DNA of 64,000 nucleotides, from contig NW_026570299.1 of NCBI RefSeq assembly GCF_019649055.1, forward strand, positions 602,636-666,635, written 5' to 3'. Position numbers and translations under genes: made by a program. The notes beneath the pieces are model-generated. The model saw only the letters and a program-made list of their open reading frames with translations. It had not been told where the DNA came from and did no database searches. This document shows positions 1-9,264 of this stretch, in pieces (position 1 is the first letter of the stretch; each line of letters begins with the position of its first letter). This DNA is from Paramacrobiotus metropolitanus (Eukaryota > Tardigrada > Eutardigrada > Parachela > Macrobiotidae).

Positions 1-3000
1 AGGTTTGTCCGTTTCCTTTGCCTTTCGCCCATTTCGTGTAGCGACTCTCGGGTGACTCCTCACTACCCGGATTCTCGTTGATGACCTTTCCGATTGATCG
101 GAGTTTGACTTTTCTTCGTCCGATTTTGGCTTTTCTATTCCCTCGAGGTTCGTTAATGGCTTTTCGGTCAACTCGACCGGCGGACCTTCCTCACCGTTAT
201 CGAGTGACCTTTCCCCGTTTTTTGCCTCAGTTACTGGGTTTTGTTGTTCATTCGATATCCTTTCGACCTCCTCTTTAAACTTCTTCCACATTTCTCCTCT
301 GTCCGTTAACATGTGTGCAATGTCGAAGGCCGATTTTGAACTTCCTTCTGTTTCATTCGATCCTCCTTCAGCTGTCTCTTTAGCTGTTTCTTCCTTCTCC
401 GCTTCTTTCATAGTCTCTTTATCCCCTTCATCCTGTTGGACCGTTTCATATCCTTTAGGTCGTTTAGGACCAACAAAAACGCAATTTGCCATCAGCTCTT
501 CAGTGACCCAGTCGTCACTTGGAATCGTTTCATACATGCACCATGTATCCCCGCCTCGTTCTGGGTATTCCACTCCATCTGGATCTGGTGCAAAGGTCAC
601 CTTTTTCTTTTCCATTAACCCCGGTAACCTTCTTTTCCGGGTTATTTGCAATTCTCGCATTTCCTTTGTATCGAATATAGGAATCTCCGCTTCGAATTTC
701 CTCCAGTATTTGTCGAATAACTCCCAGTTATCGTCTTTGAGTGCTTTACAGAATACCACCACCGATTCGTACACCGGTGTACCAAGTCCCGTTGGAAATA
801 TAATTGTTCTCCCTTGACCTTTATACATATGGTTTATGCGGAAGTCCCAGAACAATTCTATTCTCGCTTCTTCCCATAGCTGTACTTCCTCGTTCATTGA
901 GTCGATCTCCCTTTCAAGTTTCCGCTCAGTTGATACCGGGTCAAGAGGATCTTGGATTCCGTTATCCACTCGTTGCTGCCAATGGTTCAGCCATTTTCCT
1001 CTCCCCGTAATGAAGTTTTTCACACATGACAGCCAAGTCCGATATCTGTTCCAGTGATACCGCTCAATGTGTGGCTTCCACATTTCGTTTGTCCGCATGA
1101 TACTTTTCACTTCTTTTTGGACGTGACCTTTAAGATCTGCTAATGCAGCGTTACATCTCGGCCATTCTGAAAGGTCATCTTGGGAGGCGTCTTGGCAGCA
1201 TTCAGTGCATTCCCATTGTGGTTGCACTCTACACGGATCCTCGTAGTAACCGTGTCCGCAGCTCCCCATTCGTTCTTCTGGAGTTAATATCCTCCGATTC
1301 GTTTGCGGTTTGGTGATCTCCTTCTCCTGTGTTGTAGCTTTCTGCTCACATTCGATTTCTGTGCTACTCGCTTCGTCGGAGGATATTTCAATAATCTCTG
1401 TTTCATTGTTCAGTTGGTGACCTTTCAACTGTTCAAGCGCTTTGTTGCGGATTTCGCTCGCGAACATCTGTTCTTCTTCGGCTATTCGTTTCAATATCCG
1501 CAATCTTTCACTCTTTTTATCCTTCCCGACTTTGGCCGTCTTTATTCCCAGTGCCTCTGGTACTGGGATAGGCTTTGCCCACTCCATGCCAGGCACAAGC
1601 GATTGTTTCGCTGCAGCTGTCGCCTCTTTCTGTGTGGCAGCTATCTCTTCAAGTGTTGGTGACCTTTCGTCATTTCCGGTAGTAGATCGAGGTTCGAAAG
1701 ATTTCGGGGTACGCTCTGGTACTTTCTGCAAATCTTTTTCCTCCTTCTCATTTCCGGTAGCAGGTCGTGGTTCGAAAAAGGTCTTGCTGACGTTTTTCGG
1801 ATCCGACTCTGATGCCAAATTCTCAACCGGTGACCTTTCATCTTTCGTTCCCAGTGCCTCTGGTACTGGGATAACTTTTTCAACACATTCTCTTGCTGTG
1901 GCTCCTTGCTCACGGTTATCTGCGATCATACTTCTCCCGTCCGGGAGAAATATGATCGCCTCATCCATGTCTGGCGCGAGCGGTTCCTTTCTCCTTTCGT
2001 TGGCTTTTTTGACATTTCCACTTTCACTTTTCTTCTCCGGTGCCTCTGGTACCGGGATTATCCGTTGGTTGGTCTCGTTCTGCTGCACTCTCGTCATTCC
2101 CGGTGCCTCTGGTACTGGGATGACCTTTTCTCTTCCCTTTTGTGTCAGCATTGTCCGGTTTAGTGTGTTTTCAATCTCCTGTTGAATCATTTGCGGCTGC
2201 TCAAATGGTGACAATTCTTTTTTCGCCCTCATTTCCTTTGCCTTTCCCGGTGCCTCTGGTACTGGGATTAGCGTTTTATTAACCGCTTGAGCGTTTCCCG
2301 TCTGTTTTACAAGTTCGGTGACCTTTCCGACTTGAACTCTGGCGATCGGTTTCGGATCATCTTCTTTCTCTTCTTCGCCTTCGTTATCCATTAATACGAA
2401 CTTCTTCTCTAAGAAGTCGAATCCCAGTAGCACCTGGACGTCATCACATTTCGGTCGGACGTAGAATGAATGTTCGCTAGTCTTTTTCCTTAAGGTCACT
2501 GGTGCTACGCAATAATGCGTCACCATGAATCCTGATGTTCCGCTAATTCCATTTATCTTCACCAGTCTGTCTGGTGGCAATGGGAGCATATGAAGTCCAT
2601 TCTTCTCGCAAAACGGTTTGCTGATCAGCGACGTCTCAGCGCCGGTGTCCAACATTGCGTTGACCTTTATGTCTCCCACTTTCACTTCATGAGTGTACGC
2701 TTCAATTCTTTTAGGCAATTTTCCGTTTTGAATCTTCAATGTGTGGATCTTACATTTCACAGGGATTAACGATACTGGTCCCGGATCCATATCGGGAGGC
2801 ACTTGTCCTTTCGCCGGAGTGCTATGACCTTTCAGTATCTCCCTCAAATTGTCGATCCTGTGTGGCACGTCAGTTCGGACATCATAGAATTTCTGTGGCT
2901 TTTTCTTGTCTGCTTGTTTCTCTGCGGTAATTTTACCACTGGTGACCTTTTCAACGTTCTGCACTTGCGGATTTGCTTTTGTGCTATCCACGTGACCTTT

Positions 3001-4692
3001 AGTCAATTCGTTTATCGTCTCATGGATCAGTTCCTCTTTGCATTTTTCGTTTCGTTTATCTCGCAACTTCTCAATGACTCCACTTGTTATTTGGTCAGCT
3101 CGCTTCAATTCATCTGTTTCGCTATCTTTCATCTCGTTTGGTGACCTTTCATATGTAACCATATCATATCCCTTTTCGGTCATCCATTCAATCACCTTTG
3201 CAGACACTTCATTGTTCGTTTTGGTCGGGTCGATTTGTGAAGACATTCCATCGGTTCGAGCTGGTGACTTGTCATTGGCATCCTTCTGCAGTGCCTGTGA
3301 CAAGTCCCGTGACCTTTCGGCTGCGCTACTCTGTTGCATTTGCGCATTCTCATTTGACCCTCCTTTCTGTTCATTTTGCGCTAAGTCCTGTGACCTTTCA
3401 TTGCGCTTTATAACAAATCCGCCGTTTGACATCTTTTGTATGGGAACTTTTTCTCCATAATTCGACGGTTTGTCTTTCGGTGGTGCATTTCGCGAGTTAT
3501 TCAGGTCAGCTTGTGCATTCTTGTATTCAGTTGCGTTAAATACTGGAGCAAGGTTCGGTGACCTTTTAACTTCTTGCCCGGTAACTAATTCTTCCAGTCG
3601 TTTTCTCTCATGTCGCGTTCGCAATTCTCGCATGTCCCAGTAATCTTCTTGAGACATTCCCACTTTCTGTTTCGCTTTTGGCGTCACGGGTATCCATATC
3701 CCGTGATTCCCATTCGGTCTATAGGCTACTTTTTGCCATATTTCCTTCCGTTGCAGCGTTACTGCATCCACAAGTGAGTCATCGGAGTTCTGCTGTTCCG
3801 GTTCGCCATTCTTCTGCTGCGCTGTTCGCAGTGTCAAGTCTGTTTCTTGACCTTTTAACACGGTGCTTTCACCATGACCCTTAGCGTTCGCCCTCGCTCC
3901 TTGACCTTTCACTTGGACTTTTCCTACGGAAGGTGACCTTTCATCTTTTCTGTTAGTGATATTCTGCTCCATCCATTTTTGCCTTATCAACTTGTCCTCT
4001 GAACAATTCCAGAACTTTGGCTTCGGTTCTCCGTAACAATCGCAATTTGGCCCATTCACCTTATCGTTTTCTTCCAAGTATTTCCGGAATTTCGCATGTT
4101 GCTCATTTACCTCTTGCGCAGTATCGTTCTGCGGTTTCTTCTGGTTCAGCAGCGCCTGTTTAATCTTTGCGTTCCGTTGTGCGCGTCGTTGCGCTAACAC
4201 TTCTTCGCTGCAGTACGGTGACCTTTCATTTTGCTGCGCTGTTCGCAGTGTCGCGCTACCGTCACGACAATTTCCACTCGCAGTACCATTCTGCGGTGAC
4301 CTTTGGTCCCGTTGCGCGTTTCCACTCGCAGTACCATTCTGCGGTGGCCTTTTATCCACTTGAACATTTCCACTCGTAGTGCCATTCTGCGGTGACCTTT
4401 GGTTCTGCTGCTGTGACGGCATTCTTATAGCCGTTTCGATTTCTTTTTGCAATGACGACATCCATATAGCCGTTTCTTGTTGATTATATGACGGCATCCA
4501 TCTAGCCGTTTCCTGTGGTTGCGGCATCCATATAGCCGGTCCACTTTCGTTTTTCGCTGACGGCATCCGTATAGCCGTTGCAGTGGTCACATTCACTGCA
4601 GTACCATTCTGCAGTGGTGACCTTTCCCTTTTATCCGGTGGTTTAGGGTCGGGACGATCAGTAGGCTCACCGGTGCCTACTGATCTTGCCCG
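1..4692 (-). CDS. pol: Pol polyprotein of Gag-Pol LTR retroelement (5' part; runs off the window)
   Basis: This frame opens at 4761 and lies -1 to gag, so it should be translated by ribosomal frameshifting at 4698-4692. It stays open to position 1 with no stop seen. The first ~640 codons are hydrophilic and repeat-rich (recurrent ERSP, KGH and KVT tripeptides). A retropepsin-like domain follows: the active site DTG is encoded at 2649-2641 (LDTGAETSLIS context), and the flap and the second-half LLGFDFL segment are at about 2430-2410. The protease is followed by another ~800 residues with a Cys-rich cluster near 1270-1190 (CGHGYYEDPC, then CTECC) but no recognisable reverse transcriptase, RNase H or integrase. 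Those must lie beyond the left edge or be absent. Seen: frame, protease motif, missing RT. Known: retropepsins carry D-T/S-G. Inferred: LTR-retrotransposon or errantivirus-like element. Confidence 0.8.
1546..2272 (-). repeat. Five dispersed copies of a ~24-bp self-complementary repeat inside pol
   Basis: Near-identical copies of CCAGTGCCTCTGGTACTGG begin at about 1548, 1849, 2037, 2098 and 2246. Each has complementary ends (CCAGT...ACTGG, or CCGGT...ACCGG in one copy with a compensating change). In the first copy checked they encode a Pro-Val-Pro-Glu-Ala type peptide. The hairpin symmetry and the compensatory variation suggest nucleotide-level constraint, which is an inference. Confidence 0.7.
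4271..4414 (-). repeat. 48-bp tandem repeat (3 copies) in pol
   Basis: Units start at 4271, 4319 and 4367. Each encodes an RSPQNGTxSGN-type peptide in the pol frame and contains one copy of the GGTGACCTTT motif (GGTGGCCTTT in the middle unit). This minisatellite expansion may be one route by which the motif multiplied. Confidence 0.8.
4417..4580 (-). repeat. Degenerate ~30-bp repeat (5 copies) in pol
   Basis: Five copies of a GGCATCCATATAGCC-like block recur between 4417 and 4580. On the sense strand each gives a TAIxMP peptide in the pol frame. Spacing is irregular. Confidence 0.65.
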
Positions 4693-4698
4693 TTTCCC
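4656..4698 (-). promoter_or_regulatory. -1 programmed ribosomal frameshift signal (slippery heptamer plus hairpin)
   Basis: On the minus strand GGGAAAC (4698-4692) sits in the correct X-XXY-YYZ register of gag. A 6-nt spacer follows, then a perfect 11-bp stem (arms 4685-4675 and 4666-4656) with an 8-nt loop. The gag stop codon TAG (4679-4677) lies inside the 5' arm. A -1 slip leads straight into the open pol frame. GGGAAAC is an established slippery sequence in several retroviruses. Heptamer, register, spacer and stem are all seen directly; function is inferred. Confidence 0.9.
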
Positions 4699-7600
4699 TG
4701 AACCGGCGCCCCACCTTGTTGCGCGCCCTGCACATTTCCTTGCACATTTCCTTGTCCGTCGTTATTTACCGGGACATAGTTTTGTCCGCCTCCGTTATTC
4801 TGGCCACCACCATTATTTTGGCCACCACCCTGTTGGTAGTTTCCGCCTCCATTTGCACCGCCTCGGTTGCCGCCATTCCAATTTCCGCGGCCGAAGCCTC
4901 TGTTTCTTCCTCTGAAGCCGCCGCGGCCGAAGCCACCACGGCCGTAGCCACTATTCTGGCCACCGCCATTTCCATTATTCCCGTTTCCTTGTTGATTTGG
5001 GAAGTTTGCCCGAGCCTGATACCATTGCGCAATCAGGTCATATCCGTTTGCCACCGCCTGACGCCAGCCACCCGTGTTGCGCAGCCGTTGCCATTCTCTG
5101 AAGGCGAACAGATTTGGGTTCTGATCCGGCGGCGTATTCGCGAACTTGCATCCTTGCGTCTGGTGGTTGCCGTACATGCAGTATTGGCACATCTGTACGC
5201 CGTTTGCCACCCATCCGTCGATCATCTGGAACTTGAATTCTGTTCGTGACCCTTGATTCTGTTGAAAGTTCTGATTTCCTGTGTTTGGCTGGAAGTTGCC
5301 CTGACCTTGACCTTGGAAGTTTCCTTGACCTCCGTTCCAGTTCCCATTTCCGTATCCATTTCCACCGAAGTTGCCATTTGGCATTCCCTGTTGCGGTATC
5401 GCCACGTTCGGTGGTGCCACATTCTGGGGTGCTGGCCTCACTTGAGCCGCCGTTTGTATCGCCGCTACCATTGCGTACGTTATGGGTTGTCCCGTCTGAC
5501 TGTCGATAAAGGTCACCTTTTCTGTGACCTCTCTGACCGGAGTCTCCACGCGGTATTCAACCTGCTGTTGGACTGGCGCAGCCGTCATTCTCTGTTGTGG
5601 CACGTTTTCAACTTGGCCTTGGCGGATGGTTGCGTATTCCTGATTACGTTGACCTTTTGGCGCCTTGTACTTTTCTTCTCCCGTTGCCCAGTGTCGGAAA
5701 AAGTCCTTCACGTCGGTTGGCGTCCTGCACTTTTGTGTACGCAATGCCTTGTAGAGTTCGTTATCCACTCTACATCCTTCAATTAAGAATCCCACTGCTT
5801 GTTTTTCTGTAATGATCCTTTTTGCTTTGAACCGCATTATCGCCTGATAATATTGGTCGAGTGATTCTTTTCCCAGTTCAAATTTCCTTGCATAGGCCTC
5901 GCGTAAGCCTAAGACTTCTTCATCCCGGTCACCGTATTCATCTTTGAATTTATCCATCCATTCTGTTACGGAATACTCGATTCCATCCTCTGATGCGATG
6001 TCTTTTTCACTTTCAAACCAGGTTTTGGCAGGACCTTTCACCGCACTGGCTATCTCGATCATAATTTGGTCATCGGTAAGCTGGTAAGTTCTCTGCGTAT
6101 CTTTTACCAGTCTTGTCCAGCCATTCACTGTGTCGCGACTGCCATCAAAGGTCACGAGTGGCGTTTTTCGAGCCATGGAGTTAAGCGCCTTTGCTAATGC
6201 AAATCCCGATTGCGCTTTCTGATCCTCTTCCTCTTCGCCACTTTCGTCGTCGTTTGTATTTCGCCTCTCCTTTGCGTAGCGGGACTTCCTTGGGCGCTCT
6301 TGCCGACTAGATTGTTCGTCCCGTCGTCCTTCGTTGACAAAGACGTTCGTTTCAATGTGCGGGGGAAACTGTGAGGGATCGCCATGACTCGGATAACCTC
6401 CTGATGGTGGCTCTTTGTCATCTTTGCCCTTGTCACCGTTCGTTTCATTTTTAACATTTCCTTTGCCGGTACCAGTTCGTAAGGGCATTTCAAAATGGAA
6501 GCTTTTGCCCGTGCCCGTTTCATGCGCCTTGCTGTAACTGGGCGGGGGAGACTCCACTGTTGCTGACTTGGCTTCGTATCGCAACAGCTGTTCATCTTTG
6601 TGTTTGTTTGAGATGTTGAGCGCTTTATTCTCATCTTCTAGTCGTTTATTCCTTAGCTGAAGCTCCTCTCTCTCAATCCGCAAATCGGAGTTTTCCTGTT
6701 TGACCTTCTGCATATGGGCATGCAGTTTGAAAGTTTCCTGCTGGGTGACCTTTTCGTTATCTTGTTCCATCTTTTTGATGTGTTCGACCAACTGGGTCAC
6801 ATCTCCTTCGAGTTTCTGATACTCCCCAGCGGCTGATCTCAGCTGATTTTTGGTTGTAATCAACTCGTCGTCCTTCGCTAGTGCTGTAGTGGTCATCTCG
6901 ACGAGTTCAGTATTCAACCTCGCGATTTCCTCACTCTTTTGGTCAAGCTGCTGTTGCCATTCTGTATCCTTCAGCTCTAATGCTGTAACCATTGTGTCGA
7001 GCCGGAGTGCTTGAGTTTGCCACTTAAGGCCTTCCTTAGTGATCTTTTGAATTTCTGCCGTGACCTTTTCGTTTTCGTCGTTGGCCTCTTTAATCTCTTT
7101 TGCCAATCTTTCTCCTTCTGTTGCTGTGATGTTTCTCGCCTCGCGCATTGCTTTAATTGCCTCGTTGCGTAGCTTTTCAGCTTCGTCGGCGCGTTCCTGG
7201 TGACCTTTTGATTCACGCTGCAGAGTACCGATAGCTTCGTCTCTGAGCTTCAAGTCGTTTCTGAGTTTGAACGTCTCTGTCGCCAGCGCTGTCAATCGCT
7301 TCGTGACCTCTGTGAAATTGGTCGCGTACTCGTCTCTTCTAGCTTCAGCTTCGGTGACCTTTTGACGCAATTGGTCACACTCGTCCTTCAGTTCGGCTAA
7401 GTGCCGTGACCTTTCTGCTGACTCCTCGGACATGCTCTCGTTCAACTCGTTGACCGCAAGATGACCTTCCATTTCTCTGTCATCTACCATCTTCAAGTAT
7501 TCTTCTGCCATTTCTCTTTGTTTTTCATATTTCACCTTCCATTCATCTGCCATGTTTTCCAAATAACCCCGTTGCTGTTCCATCTCGAATAATCGGGTTT

Positions 7601-8420
7601 CAAGTGATACCAATCTCTCTTGGTATTCCTGTTTTCTCTTAACCATCTGTCCTTCCTTGGCGTCAAGTTCACTTTCCAAATCTTGGACGCGTCTCCTCAG
7701 TGTCAGCGTAGGGCTACTTGGTGAAGGTGGTCGTACGTTTATGACTTTTCCAGTCTGTGTCCGCTCGATGAGGTGTTCAGGTATTTCTTTAAAAGGTGTC
7801 ATCCCTTCAGCACGGTCGGCTTGTCTCATCGCAGACTGGAAGGACATATTCATCGTTGTTTCGTCATCCGTAAAATATGATTCATTCGATTCGTCTGAGA
7901 CCATTGGAGTCGCCCAAAGGTCATCGCTTGCAGTCTTATCGTTCAGTGAAAGGTCATCCAATCCGAGTTCAGCCAGTTCCTCTTCGGTGACCTTTGTGTT
8001 TCCCTCCATTTGAGCCAGGTTCACATTTTTATCCTGCTCATTCATTCCACTGATGGTAGCATCCAATTGGGATGCTACCACTGCTTCCGCTGTCTTTTCT
8101 GTGGTTCTGTCCTCCCCAGTGACCTTTGTCTGGTTCATCGGTTCACTTCCCGCCACGAGCGCGGGGGTTTGCTTTCCATCTCCGCTGGAGCTCTCTTCGT
8201 TCTCTGTAGCTCCCAGCGCCACTTTGTATGTATTATCACTGCCTTTGCTGTCCTTCCTTGCAAAGGTCACCGCTGCTCGGGTCTGTCTGTCATGTCCGAC
8301 TGGACGCGCGAGCGACTTGTATTCTTTTTTATAAGGATCCACTGCGCCTTGCTGTGATCCTCGGGAGCTCCTGCTTCCCTGGCTGCTGTTAGATGTTGGT
8401 TCCGCGTTGTCTTTGTCCAT
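4677..8420 (-). CDS. gag: Gag polyprotein of LTR retroelement (1247 aa)
   Basis: Structural protein that would form the element's virus-like particle and bind its RNA. ATG at 8420. Layout: Ser/Thr-rich N-terminus; long coiled coil at about residues 240-615 (heptad-rich Glu/Lys/Gln, many Leu); a capsid-like Retrotrans_gag domain at about 750-925 (VTFDGSRDTVNGW opening, then AxxW and a helical segment); CCHC zinc knuckle C-X2-C-X4-H-X4-C at about 1078-1091; and a Gly/Asn/Arg-rich RGG tail from about 1143 to the stop. Gags of Ty3-type elements are usually 300-500 aa, so this one is much longer, mainly because of the coiled coil. The last 26 codons overlap the open pol frame and carry the frameshift signal. 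The frame is uninterrupted, so the copy may be young. Confidence 0.9.
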   Translation of the reverse strand: MDKDNAEPTSNSSQGSRSSRGSQQGAVDPYKKEYKSLARPVGHDRQTRAAVTFARKDSKGSDNTYKVALGATENEESSSGDGKQTPALVAGSEPMNQTKVTGEDRTTEKTAEAVVASQLDATISGMNEQDKNVNLAQMEGNTKVTEEELAELGLDDLSLNDKTASDDLWATPMVSDESNESYFTDDETTMNMSFQSAMRQADRAEGMTPFKEIPEHLIERTQTGKVINVRPPSPSSPTLTLRRRVQDLESELDAKEGQMVKRKQEYQERLVSLETRLFEMEQQRGYLENMADEWKVKYEKQREMAEEYLKMVDDREMEGHLAVNELNESMSEESAERSRHLAELKDECDQLRQKVTEAEARRDEYATNFTEVTKRLTALATETFKLRNDLKLRDEAIGTLQRESKGHQERADEAEKLRNEAIKAMREARNITATEGERLAKEIKEANDENEKVTAEIQKITKEGLKWQTQALRLDTMVTALELKDTEWQQQLDQKSEEIARLNTELVEMTTTALAKDDELITTKNQLRSAAGEYQKLEGDVTQLVEHIKKMEQDNEKVTQQETFKLHAHMQKVKQENSDLRIEREELQLRNKRLEDENKALNISNKHKDEQLLRYEAKSATVESPPPSYSKAHETGTGKSFHFEMPLRTGTGKGNVKNETNGDKGKDDKEPPSGGYPSHGDPSQFPPHIETNVFVNEGRRDEQSSRQERPRKSRYAKERRNTNDDESGEEEEDQKAQSGFALAKALNSMARKTPLVTFDGSRDTVNGWTRLVKDTQRTYQLTDDQIMIEIASAVKGPAKTWFESEKDIASEDGIEYSVTEWMDKFKDEYGDRDEEVLGLREAYARKFELGKESLDQYYQAIMRFKAKRIITEKQAVGFLIEGCRVDNELYKALRTQKCRTPTDVKDFFRHWATGEEKYKAPKGQRNQEYATIRQGQVENVPQQRMTAAPVQQQVEYRVETPVREVTEKVTFIDSQTGQPITYAMVAAIQTAAQVRPAPQNVAPPNVAIPQQGMPNGNFGGNGYGNGNWNGGQGNFQGQGQGNFQPNTGNQNFQQNQGSRTEFKFQMIDGWVANGVQMCQYCMYGNHQTQGCKFANTPPDQNPNLFAFREWQRLRNTGGWRQAVANGYDLIAQWYQARANFPNQQGNGNNGNGGGQNSGYGRGGFGRGGFRGRNRGFGRGNWNGGNRGGANGGGNYQQGGGQNNGGGQNNGGGQNYVPVNNDGQGNVQGNVQGAQQGGAPVQGNGQDQ

Positions 8421-8494
8421 GTTGATCGGATAACTTTGACGCTCCTGCCAATTGTTCTCACAAACGCGTTATTGTATGGTTTATTCAATTGACC

Positions 8495-8962
8495 TAAAGG
8501 TCACTTTGTACTTTCGAAATCTTTCTAAGTCCCTGTTAAAGGTCACTTTTCGATTGAAAAATTTCGGCTAAGTCCCGTTTAAAGGTCACTTTTTTGATAA
8601 AAAGTTCGAGAGATTTGCCCTAAAGGTCACTTTCCAGACAAAACTTCGAAACCGTTCTTACAGTTCAAAACACGTTTACAAATAAAATCCTACAGCTGCT
8701 AATATCGCTGTACTACTATTCACTTCAATTGCACTTCGATAAAGGTCACCGTTTGTCGCTTTCAGATCGTAAAGGTCACTTAAATAGGTCAATTTAGTCA
8801 GTTCCAACTTTTTAGTAAAGGTCACTTTCCGAACTCAAAGGTCAACTTCTCAACTCGTTTTAAGTTAAAAGGTCACTTTCCAGCTCAATTAAATCAAAGG
8901 TCACTTTTCCTTTGTTTCAACTCAAAAGGTCACTTCTCATCTCAATTCAAGTTTAAAGGTCA
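8495..8962 (+). repeat. Array of 12 AAAGGTCAC motifs in the retroelement leader
   Basis: AAAGGTCA followed mostly by CTT occurs near 8496, 8538, 8581, 8622, 8741, 8771, 8817, 8837 (AAAGGTCAA), 8868, 8896, 8925 and 8954 on the plus strand. On the element's sense strand (minus) these read GTGACCTTT. This is exactly complementary to the motif orientation that dominates in gag and pol. AGGTCA is also the nuclear-receptor half-site. The repeats are separated by unrelated A/T-rich sequence of 20-110 bp, so this is not a simple tandem satellite. Confidence 0.9.
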
Positions 8963-9137
8963 CTTCCCGCTCAATTATCTCATCTCAAATCAAATTTCCC
9001 GTTACGACTCGAGTTCAATGGAAAATCCCCATTCGGGTTGTTTACTTCATTCCTATTGGTCAGCTAGCTCAAATTATTCTGTTCAAATTTCAACCAATCA
9101 CAGCTCAGATAACCGACCAATCACGTTACTCCTCTTA

Positions 9138-9263
9138 AATTTTATATCTGCCTGACGTCACGGTCAACGGCCAGACATGCGCGCCGTGTGCAAAACTCCG
9201 CCTACTGTTATGCTCAGCTCAGTATCGGCCAATAGAAATTACCAAATTTATCAACTAGCCAAT
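9138..9263 (-). promoter_or_regulatory. Probable promoter of the Gag-Pol element (CCAAT, CRE, TATA)
   Basis: Read on the minus strand: two inverted CCAAT boxes (9263-9259 and 9233-9229), a perfect palindromic CRE TGACGTCA (9160-9153), a 6-nt gap, then TATAAAA (9146-9140). Order and spacing suit transcription starting near 9110 towards gag. The leader would then be about 690 nt and contain the whole motif array. Inferred from motifs only; the LTR ends were not identified. Confidence 0.5.
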
Positions 9264-9264
9264 C

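Noticed and set aside
1442-4915. Long plus-strand frames (for example 1442-2185 and 3038-3460)
   Set aside because: They lie opposite the pol frame. Their repetitive composition mirrors the repeats in pol, and the minus strand has the protease motif and frameshift logic.
8430-8450. Possible primer binding site of the Gag-Pol element (CTCCTGCCA on plus)
   Set aside because: No convincing match to a tRNA 3' end beyond CCA, and without the second LTR the boundary cannot be confirmed.
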